Positions 1-8,823 of a stretch of 64,000 bases of DNA are shown piece after piece. Positions within the stretch are counted from its first letter, which is position 1. Each line of letters starts with the position of its first letter. The stretch is from Candidatus Hydrogenedentota bacterium (GTDB taxonomy: Bacteria; Hydrogenedentota; Hydrogenedentia; Hydrogenedentales; JAJRTN01). The stretch lies in contig JAJRTN010000017.1 in the NCBI GenBank assembly GCA_024278275.1, positions 1 through 64,000 of the forward strand, in the 5' to 3' direction. The notes beneath the pieces were generated by a model. The model saw only the letters and a list, made by a program, of their open reading frames with translations, was not told the DNA's origin and searched no databases. Both the position numbers and the translations under genes were made by a program.

Positions 1-1
1 A

Positions 2-286
2 CTGTCGCGGATTCGCTTTGGCGACGGACTGCGTCCCCTTGGCGCGCTGGTGATCATGCGCCTCGCCGTCAGCCCCGTCCTGGCGCTGGCGCTGGTCACC
101 CTATTCGAAATCCACGGCACGCTTTCCGCCGTCCTCGTCGCCATGGCGGGCCTGCCCATTGCGGTGAACGTGTATATCCTCGCCTCCGAGTATGGCGAGG
201 ACGCCGAGTTGGCCTCACAGGGCGTCTTCTGGACCACCCTTTTCAGCGCGGGTACACTCACCCTGCTGCTTCGCTTTTTAACGTAG
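2..286 (+). CDS. AEC-family (auxin efflux carrier-like) transporter, C-terminal part
   Basis: The open frame runs in from the left edge and stops at 286, so only the last 94 residues are present. They are almost wholly hydrophobic and form about three membrane segments, ending in a Leu-rich helix just before the stop. The stretch around AGLPIAVNVYILASEYG, a Pro-containing helix followed by an acidic loop, resembles the C-terminal half of AEC-family permeases (malate/auxin-efflux type inner-membrane carriers). Substrate cannot be inferred. An ATG at 54 is internal, not the start. Family assignment is by eye. Confidence 0.75.
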   Translation: MSRIRFGDGLRPLGALVIMRLAVSPVLALALVTLFEIHGTLSAVLVAMAGLPIAVNVYILASEYGEDAELASQGVFWTTLFSAGTLTLLLRFLT

Positions 287-314
287 GGAGGGAGGGTGCC
301 GACAAGCTCAATCC

Positions 315-339
315 TGTAAGGGTGGGCCTTGGTCCACCA
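315..339. repeat. Dispersed 25-bp palindromic repeat, copy 1
   Basis: The sequence around GGTGGGCCTTGGTCCACC can form a hairpin. It recurs at 9757-9781 with one mismatch (GGTGGGCCTTGGCCCACC), preceded in both cases by TGTAAG. A second hairpin, ACACGGAC/GTCCGTGT, lies at 351-373. The two copies sit about 9.4 kb apart in unrelated intergenic gaps, which points to a dispersed repeat family. Confidence 0.7.
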
Positions 340-527
340 TCAGTGGCAACACACGGACGCACACGGTCCGTGTTCGTCCATTCTACCCTGGTCTGCCGAT
401 TCACTTTCTCGCGTGGGCGTGCCCGGTCGCCGCGGATGATTTGCCCCGCACAATGTGGTAGATTGATGAAAGCTCAAACCGGAAGCCGACGGATCGCGGT
501 TCGGTCAAGGGGGAGGATAGGAAAACA

Positions 528-722
528 ATGGGGTTTTTTACTTCGGACAGGAACAGCCCGATGGCGCCGCTTGATATTACGCGCGTGCTTACGGCCATCG
601 CTATCGTTGTGGTCATTGCGGGCTTCATTGTTTCCCTTTTTTTCGACGGCCCGGTTGCCGATACCTTTTCGGAATACGCCTGGTGGGTGTGGATAAGGAT
701 GCCACGCCTGTTCGGTGTTTGA
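528..722 (+). CDS. Small single-pass membrane protein, unknown function
   Basis: 64 residues. One strong hydrophobic segment at about residues 20-44 (ITRVLTAIAIVVVIAGFIV) makes this a likely single-span inner-membrane protein with a short soluble N-terminus. The GGGGAGGA tract at about 510-517 is a good ribosome binding site upstream of the ATG. It lies 42 bp before the redoxin gene on the same strand, so the two may be cotranscribed. No family recognised. Confidence 0.6.
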   Translation: MGFFTSDRNSPMAPLDITRVLTAIAIVVVIAGFIVSLFFDGPVADTFSEYAWWVWIRMPRLFGV

Positions 723-764
723 CGTGGACCATGGACATGAACCGGAAGAAGAAAGGAATCCATC

Positions 765-1346
765 ATGGCATTCACCCTTGAATTGGGCGCGCAGGCCCCG
801 GATTTCCATCTGCCCGCCACGGACGGCAAGACCTATTCACTGGCTGATTTCAGCGACGCGAAGGCGCTGGTCGTGTTCTTTACCTGCAACCATTGCCCCT
901 TCGTCACGGGCAGCGACGAGGTTACCCGGAAGACGGTGGAGCGTTTCGCGCCGCAAGGGGTGGCCTTCGTCGGCATCAACGCGAACGAAACGGAAAACCA
1001 CCCCACCGACGCCTTCGACCACATGGTGGCGCGCATGGAGGAACACGGTTTTCCCTGGGTCTACTGCCGCGACAATTCACAGGACGTGGCCCGTGCCTAC
1101 GGCGCCCTGCGCACCCCCCATTTTTACGTTTTCGACGCCGACCGGAAACTGGTATACACGGGGCGCGGCGTGGACAACCCCCGCGAGACGGACAAGATGA
1201 CCGTCAATGACCTCGACAACGCCCTCGAAGAACTGCTTGCCGGCAAGCCCGTCACCACGCCGCTTACCAACCCCATCGGTTGTAACGTGAAGTGGCGGGG
1301 AAAGGACGCGCACTGGATGCCCGCCGAGGCCTGCGACCTGGTGTGA
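765..1346 (+). CDS. Thioredoxin-fold redoxin (AhpC/TSA-like)
   Basis: 193 residues. The N-terminus ([20 protein letters not shown]) is the typical opening of peroxiredoxin/TlpA-type proteins. The redox motif FTCNHCPFV, near residue 44, gives a C-N-H-C pair. A cis-Pro segment RTPHFYVFD follows, and the C-terminal part ([11 protein letters not shown]) carries another Cys. This matches a widespread thioredoxin family protein with a CxxCP motif, probably a cytosolic thiol-disulfide reductase or peroxidase, since no signal peptide is visible. The ATG at 765 follows AAAGGAA. It converges with the SGNH gene, leaving 12 bp. Confidence 0.9.
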   Translation: MAFTLELGAQAPDFHLPATDGKTYSLADFSDAKALVVFFTCNHCPFVTGSDEVTRKTVERFAPQGVAFVGINANETENHPTDAFDHMVARMEEHGFPWVYCRDNSQDVARAYGALRTPHFYVFDADRKLVYTGRGVDNPRETDKMTVNDLDNALEELLAGKPVTTPLTNPIGCNVKWRGKDAHWMPAEACDLV

Positions 1347-1358
1347 TCTGACGGGCCG

Positions 1359-2699
1359 TTACCATGTGGGGAAGAGCTTGAGCAGTGCTTTGGCGAATAT
1401 ACGATGTCCCCGCTCGTCGGGATGGTTGATGGCATTCCCAAGCAGGGTGGGATAAGGGATACCGATGCGCCACAGCTTGCACCATTCCACCGAGGCGTCC
1501 GCGAGCGCCACGTCGTACTCCCTGGCGAAGCGGCGAAGCCCCTTCACGTAGGGCCTGGGGTCGTCGTCGAACTTCACCGAGTCCACGCCCATCCAGTCCG
1601 GTCGGACGAGATGGGGCGTCAACACGATCAACTCCGCCCCCGCGCCCCGGATGCGGTCGAGGAGCATCTTGTAGTGTTCCACCGTCTGGTCCTCGGTGAG
1701 ATAGGCGTCGTTTACAAACTCGATGGTTACCAGGTCGGGCTTGGGATCCAGTACGTCCCGCTGGAAATTGTGTTCGGCGCCCTCGGGCTGTTTGAGCCAT
1801 TGGGCGCTGCTGGAGCCGCCCCAGCCGGCCGTGATCATTTCAATTTCGGCGCGTGGGAAACGTTCCATGAGCATGGCAAGGAACTGGTCCTGGTAGCGTT
1901 TGCTCTTGTCCGGCAGGACGCCGCCGCCCACGGTCACACTGTCCCCCCAGGCCACGATACGGACCTTCTCGCCCGCGCGCAGCTTGGCGAGCGTCTTGGG
2001 GAAGTGACGCAGGGCGTCCTCCTCCGGGTCATCGGGCAGCATCTTCTTCATGGAAGGACTCAAGGGGAAGATGTTTTCTTCCGTGAGCTTGTCCATGTTG
2101 CCATGGGTCCAAACCGTGACCAGGGCCTTTTCCCCCCGCTTGTGCATGGGGGGATGAATAACGGCGAGTCCCGGTTTTCCCGAGGCCAGTCGGGTGCCCC
2201 CGTCGCCATAGAGTACGGCATGCAATTGCTCGGGAAAGTAGGTGTAGTCCACCAGCACCGCCGTGTCCGCGCCGATGCGTCCGCCTTCGAGGCGGCCCAG
2301 GGTGGCCCAGGAATCATCCAGTTCATAATCCTTGCCCCGTTCGTAGACGACACTTCGGTCCGCCGATTTCACCACCACCGAGGCGGGCACCAGGGCGCCG
2401 GTGGCCGTACACTCCTGCGCGATAAGCGCTTTCAGCCGTTCCCCGCGCGTCCAGCCGCCTGTTTTCGGATTGAAGACACGCAGGTGGGGATAGGCCTCCT
2501 CTTTGATGGTCACGGGCACGGGCGCCGGGATCTTGAAAATCTCCGACTTCGTAAGTTCCACCTGACCGTTGATGCCCTTGACCACGCCCGGGCCGACTTC
2601 AATGGTCCAGGGACCCACGATGTGAACGGGCATGGCGTTATCCAGGACAGGCGTGGCGGCCATGAGGCCGGTCAGCAGAAAGGCGGTTCCAATGATCAT
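1359..2699 (-). CDS. Secreted SGNH/GDSL-family hydrolase
   Basis: 446 residues from the ATG at 2699, chosen because GGAG lies about 10 bp upstream; an in-frame TTG at 2708 is too close to it. A hydrophobic leader (IIGTAFLLTGLMAATPV) suggests export. The N-terminal half is a beta-rich accessory region. The C-terminal half carries SGNH-hydrolase blocks: VRIVAWGDSVTVGGG (block I Ser), a Gly near AGWGGSSS, VTIEFVNDAY in block III, and NHPDERGHRIFAKALLKLF with the Asp/His pair in block V. The family includes carbohydrate esterases and rhamnogalacturonan acetylesterases; deacetylation of a polysaccharide is a reasonable guess. It is divergent from the DUF1080 gene, with 175 bp between starts. Confidence 0.88.
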   Translation of the reverse strand: MIIGTAFLLTGLMAATPVLDNAMPVHIVGPWTIEVGPGVVKGINGQVELTKSEIFKIPAPVPVTIKEEAYPHLRVFNPKTGGWTRGERLKALIAQECTATGALVPASVVVKSADRSVVYERGKDYELDDSWATLGRLEGGRIGADTAVLVDYTYFPEQLHAVLYGDGGTRLASGKPGLAVIHPPMHKRGEKALVTVWTHGNMDKLTEENIFPLSPSMKKMLPDDPEEDALRHFPKTLAKLRAGEKVRIVAWGDSVTVGGGVLPDKSKRYQDQFLAMLMERFPRAEIEMITAGWGGSSSAQWLKQPEGAEHNFQRDVLDPKPDLVTIEFVNDAYLTEDQTVEHYKMLLDRIRGAGAELIVLTPHLVRPDWMGVDSVKFDDDPRPYVKGLRRFAREYDVALADASVEWCKLWRIGIPYPTLLGNAINHPDERGHRIFAKALLKLFPTW

Positions 2700-2874
2700 G
2701 ACAGGCAATCTCCATCGTTCGTCCAGCGGCGCATCCCCCCTGAAACATTCCCGGCATCATAGCAGGAAGTCTCGTGTCATGCCATTTCGCCGCGAGACGT
2801 ACTTGCGGCGACCCATGAAATAAGGCATCATGGTCGGGTGCCAGGTTCTCCTCAACAACATCAAAGGGAGTCGG

Positions 2875-3537
2875 ATGATGAAAAGGATGGTTGCTGTTTT
2901 GCTGGCCATGGTGCTTTGTTCGTGGGCGCCCTGGGCCGAGGAAGGTTCGCACGGCGCGAAGTCCGAAAAGAGGAATACGGTAAAGCTGTTCAACGGAAAA
3001 AACCTGGAAGGCTGGAAACCCTATCTCAAGGACAAGAACGTCAACCCCCGTGATATCTGGTCGGTCAAGGATGGCGTGATTCATTGCACTGGCGCGTCGC
3101 CGGGCTATATCCGCACGCGGGAAAAGTATTCGGACTATCGTCTCACCGTGCAGTGGCGCTGGCCGGGCTCCGGGGGAAACAGCGGGGTGTTGCTTCACAT
3201 ACAGGATGTGGATGACGTGTGGCCCAAGTCCATCGAATGCCAGCTTCTGAGCGGCAATGCGGCGGACTTCTGGGTGATTGGCGGCACCGATTTCAAGGAA
3301 CACACCAACAAGGACGAACGGCGTGTGCCGAAGATGAGCGACTCCACGGAAAAACCGCTCGGGGAATGGAACACCTATGTCATCGAGTGCCGGGGCGACA
3401 CCATCAAGTCCTACGTGAACGGCAAGCTCCAGAACCACGCCTCGGAGACCACGGTGACGAAGGGCTACATCGGCCTTCAGAGCGAGGGCACGCCCATCGA
3501 GTTCAGAAACGTGTCACTGGAACGGCTGGAAAAGTAA
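2875..3537 (+). CDS. Secreted DUF1080 protein (3-keto-disaccharide hydrolase/LamG-like fold)
   Basis: 220 residues. The start at 2875 is set by AAAGGGAG at 2863-2870; the longer frame from 2830 lacks a ribosome site. A signal peptide (MVAVLLAMVLCSWAPWAEE) is followed by the classic DUF1080 pattern: VKLFNGKNLEGWKPY, SVKDGVIHCTG, YSDYRLTVQWRWP, GNSGVLLHI, IECQLLSGNAADFWVIGG, WNTYVIECRGD and GYIGLQSEG. Members form a concanavalin-like beta-sandwich and are abundant in polysaccharide-degrading bacteria. Some act on 3-keto-glycosides; the substrate here is unknown. Confidence 0.95.
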   Translation: MMKRMVAVLLAMVLCSWAPWAEEGSHGAKSEKRNTVKLFNGKNLEGWKPYLKDKNVNPRDIWSVKDGVIHCTGASPGYIRTREKYSDYRLTVQWRWPGSGGNSGVLLHIQDVDDVWPKSIECQLLSGNAADFWVIGGTDFKEHTNKDERRVPKMSDSTEKPLGEWNTYVIECRGDTIKSYVNGKLQNHASETTVTKGYIGLQSEGTPIEFRNVSLERLEK

Positions 3538-3557
3538 GGTTGGCTGGTGGTGGACGT

Positions 3558-3599
3558 AGTGGACATGGTGGACGAGAAATTGTGTCCACTCCGTCCACT
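3558..3599. terminator. Hairpin between convergent DUF1080 and purQ genes
   Basis: Left arm AGTGGAC-ATG-GTGGAC (3558-3573) pairs with right arm GTCCAC-TCC-GTCCACT (3584-3599) around a 10-nt loop. The GTGGAC unit also occurs just upstream at about 3550. The position, between two convergent stops, suits a bidirectional terminator, although there is no strong U tract. Confidence 0.5.
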
Positions 3600-3616
3600 G
3601 GGTCCATCCCGCCCGA

Positions 3617-4408
3617 TCAAACCAGCTTCTTCGCGGCATAGGCCACGGCGTTGCGGAAAAGCTGAAGACCCGCGCCTTCTTCCGGCAGCTCCTCGCGGGT
3701 CCAACGGGGGTGGTTGGTACGGTCGATAAAGGCTTCGGGGTGGGGCATGAGCCCGAAGACGCGCCCCGAAGGATCGCAAATACCGGCGATGTCGTCCACG
3801 GACCCGTTGGGATTGGCGGGATAGGCTCCCCGTGCGGGCGCGCCCTCGGCCGTGGCGTAACGCAGCGCGATTTGGCCGTTGGCCTTCAGGCGCTCAAGCA
3901 CCGTGTCATCCCGGGGAATGAACTTGCCCTCGCCATGGCGGATGGGCGCCTCCAGGCTATCCATGTTCTTCAGCCACACGCACGGGGTCGCGGGCTCTTT
4001 CTTCAGATGCACCCACCGATCCTCGAAACGGCTTGAATCGTTGTGGGTCAGGGTGGTTTCCTGGGCGAAATCCCCGTCAAAAAGGGGCAGAATCCCCATT
4101 TTCACGAGCACCTGGAAGCCGTTGCAGATACCAACGACCAGCTTTCCGTCGTCAACGAAACCTTTGATGGCCCCGCCGAGCCGGTAGCGGAGACGGTTGG
4201 CGAGAATGCGGCCCGAGGCGACATCGTCGCCAAAGGAGAAGCCGCCCGGCACGGCCAGGATGTGGAACGCCCGGAGCATGGCGGGGTCGGCCGCCAGGTC
4301 GTTCAAGTGAACAAGTTTCGCTTTGGCTCCGGCCCGCTCGAAGGCGTTGCCCGTCTCCGCTTCGCAGTTGATGCCGAAGCCCGTCAGGATAAGTGCGTGT
4401 ACATCCAT
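3617..4408 (-). CDS. purQ: Phosphoribosylformylglycinamidine synthase, glutaminase subunit PurQ
   Basis: 263 residues, a class I glutamine amidotransferase that supplies ammonia for FGAM synthesis in de novo purine synthesis. Visible motifs are the N-terminal ALILTGFGINCEAETG, GGFSFGDDVASG, the nucleophile elbow VVGICNGFQVLVKMG with the catalytic Cys, and the C-terminal LMPHPEAFIDRTNHPRW carrying the His of the triad. It is longer than the ~225-residue Bacillus-type PurQ and resembles the ~260-270-residue form that pairs with large PurL. It is the last gene of purM-purL-purQ, 37 bp after purL. Confidence 0.96.
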   Translation of the reverse strand: MDVHALILTGFGINCEAETGNAFERAGAKAKLVHLNDLAADPAMLRAFHILAVPGGFSFGDDVASGRILANRLRYRLGGAIKGFVDDGKLVVGICNGFQVLVKMGILPLFDGDFAQETTLTHNDSSRFEDRWVHLKKEPATPCVWLKNMDSLEAPIRHGEGKFIPRDDTVLERLKANGQIALRYATAEGAPARGAYPANPNGSVDDIAGICDPSGRVFGLMPHPEAFIDRTNHPRWTREELPEEGAGLQLFRNAVAYAAKKLV

Positions 4409-4445
4409 GGCTGATTCTTTTCCATTGCTCTTGGCGGCCGCCGGT

Positions 4446-7403
4446 TTACCAACCCAGGGGCTTTTGCCAGGCTGCTTTCAACTCCGCCAGGGAGGCGTCC
4501 ACCTGGAGACCCTTTCGGCAGGTAATCCGCAATCGCTCGTCGTCCACCACGTCACCGATCCGGAACAAACCGTGGCCGTTGAGTTGCTGCTCGAAGGCTT
4601 CGCTTTTCCCCCGCGGCACGGTGACCACGAAACGGCTTTGGGATTCGCTGAAGAGGGCGGCGATACTGCTTTCCAATCCGAGGGGCGCGAGATCGAGTTT
4701 CATGCCGAAGCCACCGGCGAAAGCGCTTTCCGCCAGGGCCACGGCAAGGCCGCCGTCGGAGCAGTCATGACAGGAGGCCACGAGTCCCTCGGCGATGGCG
4801 CGGGACAGGGCGCTGTAGCGGGCGCGGGCGACCACCGGGTTGACCCTGGGCACGTTGACCCCGAGCTGGCCGTGCAGGGCGAGGTATTCGCTGCCGCCCA
4901 GCTCGTCCCGGGTCTCGCCCAGGACATAGACCGCGTCGCCGGGACGTTTCACGTCCATGGACACCACTTTCTCCACGTCGTCGATGATGGCGGCGGCGGT
5001 GAAGAGCACCGTGTGCGGAATGGAGATTCGCGTGCCGCCGATGCTGTAGTCGTTTTTCATGCTGTCCTTGCCGCTGATGAGAGGGATATCGTAGGCGGTA
5101 CAGACCTCGTACAGGGCCTCGCAGGTGCGCACCAGTTGGGCGAGTTTGTGCCGGCCGTCGGGCGTCTTTTCACTCTCCACGGGATCGGGCCAGCAGAAGT
5201 TGTCCAGCCCGGCGATGGCGCCCATTTTCGCGCCCACGGCGACGAGGTTCCGCACCGCCTCGTCGATGGAGCAGGCCATCATGTGGTAGGTGTCGATGTC
5301 GCTGTAGCGTGGCGTAATCCCGCAGGCCACGGCGATGCCCTTCCTCGAACCGGGCACGGGCCGGATGACCCCCGCGTTGCCGGGGCCGTCGTGGTCCGCG
5401 CCCTGGAAGGGCTTGAGGACGCTTTGCCCCTGCACTTCGTGGTCATACATGCGCACGAAGCTTTCCTTGCTCGCCACGTTGAGCGCGCCCAGGACCGCTT
5501 TAAGTTCCGCCGTGAGGTCCGTGTCTTCCACGATCACCTCGGGCCGGAGCGCGGGCGGCTCAATCTTCGCCTTCAGGCGCATCCGGGGCACGCCGTCGTG
5601 GAGGAAGTCCATGGAGAGGGAGGCGATCCGCTTGCCCTCGTGGAAGCACTCCAGGTACCCGCTGTCGGTGAATTCGCCCAGCACCGTGGCCTCCACCTCG
5701 CGCCGCGCGGCCAGGTCGAGAAAGGCGTCGATGTGTTCCGGAGGCACGGCGAAGCTCATCCGTTCCTGTGCCTCGGAGAGGAAAATCTCCCAGGGGGCGA
5801 GGCCGGGATACTTGAGGGGGGCCTTGTCCAGGTGAATCCGCGCGCCGCCGGGATCGCGGGCCATCTCGCCCAGGCTGGACGACAGTCCCCCCGCGCCGTT
5901 GTCGGTAATGCTGCTGTAGAGTCCCAGGTCACGCGCCTCGAAGAGGAAATCGGCCATCTTGCGCTGGGTAATGGGGTCGCCGATCTGCACGGCCGTGGCG
6001 GGCGATCCTTCGTGCAATTCCTCCGAGGAAAAGGTCGCGCCATGGATGCCGTCCTTGCCGATGCGGCCGCCCGTCATGACAATGAGGTCCCCGGGACGGG
6101 CTTCCTTGGTCTCGGTGGGTCGTCCGTTGATCGTCCGCGGGATGAGACCGCCCGTGCCGCAGAAGACGAGGGGTTTGCCCAGGAAACGCTCGTGGAAGAC
6201 GATGGCGCCGTTGATGGTGGGAATGCCGCTTTCGTTTCCGCCGTCCCGCACGCCCGCGTGGACCCCCCGCAGGACGCGGCGGGGATGGAGCAGGCGCTCG
6301 GGAATGGTTCCGTCGAAGTAGGGCGTGGCGAAGCAGAAAACATCGGTGTTGAAGATGCACTTGCAGCCCAGGCCCGCGCCCAGGATGTCGCGGTTTACCC
6401 CCACGATACCCGTCATGGCGCCGCCGTAGGGGTCCAGGGCGGAGGGACTGTTGTGGGTTTCCGCCTTGAGGGCGAAATTGAATTGCTCGTCAAAGCGGAT
6501 GATGCCCGCGTTGTCGTGAAAGACGCTTACCAGCCAGTCGATACGCTTCGCCACGTCGTCCGTGGCGCCCTTCACGAAGGTCTTGAAGAGGCCGTCGATG
6601 GTGCGCGTCTTTCCCTCGGCGTCGGTATATTCGATGAGGGCGGAAAAGATCTTGTGCTTGCAGTGCTCGGACCAGGTCTGGGCGATGATCTCCAGCTCAA
6701 TGTCCGTGGGGTGGGGGGGAAGTCCCGCCCCGCGCCGGTGCGCGGCCGTCGTTCCATCGCGGTAATGGTCCCGGATTGCCCTCATTTCGTCCACGTCGAG
6801 GGCCAGCGTCATTTCGCGGCTGAGCGCGGCAAGCGCCTCATCCGCCCGTTCCAGGTTAATCTCGTGGATCACCGGATCACTGCGGTCGGTGACGATGGGC
6901 AGATCGAGCAGGGGCGCGTCGCCGTGGACCCCCATCTCTTCGCGTGACTTGAGCGCCCACTGTTCGATGAGATCGTTGGCCAGGGCACGCCGGGCGATGC
7001 GCCGGGCCTCCGCCTCGTTGACCCCTTTCAGGGCGTACTGGGTGGACTTGTAGACCGCTTCGCCCTCGGCCAGCTTGCGGCCCAGCGTGTCCTGTATGCC
7101 CACCACCGAGCTTTTGCCCACGTTGTCCGTGACCCCGGGGCGAAAGCCCACCTCGATGAGATAGTCATAGTTCCGGGCGAGGGAGCGGTTCAACGCGGAT
7201 TCCTCGATGACCGGATCGGTGAACAACTCGACACGGACCCGCTCCAGTTCTTCCCCGGAAAGATCGGCGTTGATCGTGTAGACGTGGAGAATGCGGATGG
7301 CCTCGGCGCGAATCCCCAAATCTTCCGCCAGGCGGCTGGCCAGCGCGTCACCCGCCGGGTCGGGGCGGTCCGCCGGGATGGCCACTTCGATACGCTCAGC
7401 CAT
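4446..7403 (-). CDS. purL: Phosphoribosylformylglycinamidine synthase, synthetase subunit PurL with N-terminal PurS-like region
   Basis: 985 residues, much longer than the ~740-residue small PurL. The first ~180 residues (from RIEVAIPADRPDPAGDALA) look like a PurS-like domain plus linker. The synthetase core follows: PHPTDIELEIIAQTWSEHCK, FALKAETHNSPSALDPYGGA, a Gly-rich ATP site at DILGAGLGCKC, ITDNGAGGLSSSLGEMA and a second AIR-synthase-like half with SCHDCSDGGLAVALAE. It converts FGAR to FGAM using ATP and ammonia from PurQ. The start overlaps the end of purM by 8 bp, which suggests translational coupling. Confidence 0.96.
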   Translation of the reverse strand: MAERIEVAIPADRPDPAGDALASRLAEDLGIRAEAIRILHVYTINADLSGEELERVRVELFTDPVIEESALNRSLARNYDYLIEVGFRPGVTDNVGKSSVVGIQDTLGRKLAEGEAVYKSTQYALKGVNEAEARRIARRALANDLIEQWALKSREEMGVHGDAPLLDLPIVTDRSDPVIHEINLERADEALAALSREMTLALDVDEMRAIRDHYRDGTTAAHRRGAGLPPHPTDIELEIIAQTWSEHCKHKIFSALIEYTDAEGKTRTIDGLFKTFVKGATDDVAKRIDWLVSVFHDNAGIIRFDEQFNFALKAETHNSPSALDPYGGAMTGIVGVNRDILGAGLGCKCIFNTDVFCFATPYFDGTIPERLLHPRRVLRGVHAGVRDGGNESGIPTINGAIVFHERFLGKPLVFCGTGGLIPRTINGRPTETKEARPGDLIVMTGGRIGKDGIHGATFSSEELHEGSPATAVQIGDPITQRKMADFLFEARDLGLYSSITDNGAGGLSSSLGEMARDPGGARIHLDKAPLKYPGLAPWEIFLSEAQERMSFAVPPEHIDAFLDLAARREVEATVLGEFTDSGYLECFHEGKRIASLSMDFLHDGVPRMRLKAKIEPPALRPEVIVEDTDLTAELKAVLGALNVASKESFVRMYDHEVQGQSVLKPFQGADHDGPGNAGVIRPVPGSRKGIAVACGITPRYSDIDTYHMMACSIDEAVRNLVAVGAKMGAIAGLDNFCWPDPVESEKTPDGRHKLAQLVRTCEALYEVCTAYDIPLISGKDSMKNDYSIGGTRISIPHTVLFTAAAIIDDVEKVVSMDVKRPGDAVYVLGETRDELGGSEYLALHGQLGVNVPRVNPVVARARYSALSRAIAEGLVASCHDCSDGGLAVALAESAFAGGFGMKLDLAPLGLESSIAALFSESQSRFVVTVPRGKSEAFEQQLNGHGLFRIGDVVDDERLRITCRKGLQVDASLAELKAAWQKPLGW

Positions 7404-8457
7404 AATTCAACGCCCCTTTGTACTCCACGGTGCCGTTCCCCGGGATGACCTCGCCCACTATCATGGCGGACTGTCCCGCCAGATCGATGGTTTCCAGGGC
7501 CTTTTCCGCCTGGTCTGCCCGAACCACCACGAGGAAGCCCTGGCCCATGTTGAAGGTGCGAAGCATCTCCATGTCCGCCACGTTGCCGGTTTCCCCCAGG
7601 AAACGGAACAAAGGCGGCACGGTCCAGGCGCCCAGGTCGATGACGGCGCCCAGGCCTTCGGGAAGCACGCGGGGAAAGTTCTCCGTGATGCCACCGCCGG
7701 TGATGTGGGCCATGCCCCGCACCTCGACCACCTTCATCACGATCTGCATGAGCTTGGCATAGCTGAGATGGGGCTCCATGAGGGCCTCCGCCACCGTCCG
7801 GCCCACGCCCGGCATTTCATCGTCCGGGCCGAGTCCGGCCACCTCGAAACAGATCTTGCGCGCCAGGCTGTAGCCATTGGTATGGAGACCCGACGAGGGC
7901 AGACCGATAATCTTGTCTCCGGCCTCGATGGAGGAACCATCGACGATCTTCTTCCGGTCCACCATGCCCACGATGGTGCCGGCGAGATCGTATTCTCCCG
8001 GCCGGTACATATTGGGCATTTCGGCGGTCTCGCCGCCAATCAACGCGCAGCCGCCCAGCAGGCAGCCGTTGGTAAGTCCGCGAACGATACTCACCACGAC
8101 CTCCGGGTCGAGTTCCCCCACGGCCAGGTAGTCCATGAAAAAGAGGGGGCGCGCTCCCTGAACAAGAATGTCGTTTACACAGTGGGAAACAATGTCAATA
8201 CCCACCGTGTCGTGCTTGCCCGTCATGAAAGCCAGCTTCAGCTTCGTGCCCACGCCGTCCACGCTGGAAACGAGGACGGGCTCTTCCATGCCCTTGAGAT
8301 TGGGTTGATACATGGCGCCAAAGGTGCCGATATCCCGCAATACCTGGTCGTTAAACGTGCGCTTTACCAGGCCTTTTACCGTCTTGAGCGCCGTATTGGC
8401 CGCGTCGATATCAACCCCCGCGTCGCGGTAACTCAGCCCTGTCTTATCTTCACCCAT
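7396..8457 (-). CDS. purM: Phosphoribosylformylglycinamidine cyclo-ligase (AIR synthetase) PurM
   Basis: 353 residues from the ATG at 8457, preceded by AAGGAA; the frame stays open further upstream but without a ribosome site. PurM motifs: LSYRDAGVDIDAAN, VLVSSVDGVGTKLKLAF, VSHCVNDILVQGARPLFFMDY, CALIGGETAEMPNMY, GLPSSGLHTNGYSLARK and AHITGGGITENFPRVLP. It closes the imidazole ring to make AIR from FGAM, the step after PurL/PurQ, and is first in the operon. Upstream is a ~370-bp gap before the divergent LysR gene; no purine riboswitch was recognised there. Confidence 0.97.
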   Translation of the reverse strand: MGEDKTGLSYRDAGVDIDAANTALKTVKGLVKRTFNDQVLRDIGTFGAMYQPNLKGMEEPVLVSSVDGVGTKLKLAFMTGKHDTVGIDIVSHCVNDILVQGARPLFFMDYLAVGELDPEVVVSIVRGLTNGCLLGGCALIGGETAEMPNMYRPGEYDLAGTIVGMVDRKKIVDGSSIEAGDKIIGLPSSGLHTNGYSLARKICFEVAGLGPDDEMPGVGRTVAEALMEPHLSYAKLMQIVMKVVEVRGMAHITGGGITENFPRVLPEGLGAVIDLGAWTVPPLFRFLGETGNVADMEMLRTFNMGQGFLVVVRADQAEKALETIDLAGQSAMIVGEVIPGNGTVEYKGALNYG

Positions 8458-8617
8458 ACCGGATTCCTTCGCTTGGTTGGCCCGGACCCTGGCGGTCGGG
8501 AACAAGAGGAGGATAATAGTCGCCCATGATATAATGCAAATGAAATGTTTGGATTGCCTCGATAAGGTAAACTTATTGATGTATGGTAGAGACAGTACCT
8601 GTTTACCCCGCCTGGAT

Positions 8618-8678
8618 CGTTATTGCGAGGAGGAACGACGAAGCAATTCATGGTCGCCGGGCCTTCCTCGCCATGACG
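8618..8678. repeat. REP-like palindromic element (CGTCATTGCGAG type)
   Basis: The left arm reads CGTTATTGCGAGGAGG and the right arm is its near inverted complement (CCTTCCTCGCCATGACG). This is a degenerate copy of the common CGTCATTGCGAGG...CCTCGCAATGACG intergenic element. It lies in the 366-bp gap between purM and the LysR gene, where nothing else coding is visible. A related but distinct copy is at 38937-39001. Confidence 0.65.
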
Positions 8679-8823
8679 GTAACGTTGCCCCGGGATCTTA
8701 CCGCTTTCAAATCGGTTGGAGGCCGCTTCTGCTTCGGGTGGTGAAAGGTCACGAAAACAACCGCGTAAGACCGTGTGTGTCCATCCCAGCCAGCGGACCT
8801 TTACTTACCAAGGAGTCGTCGCC

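Noticed and set aside
4323-6947. An 874-residue plus-strand open frame opposite purL
   Set aside because: It is the antisense shadow of purL, which has full FGAM synthase motifs; the plus frame has no family motif and a His/Gly-rich antisense composition.
8458-8823. Possible purine riboswitch upstream of purM
   Set aside because: No aptamer core pattern was recognised; the gap contains a REP-like palindrome instead.
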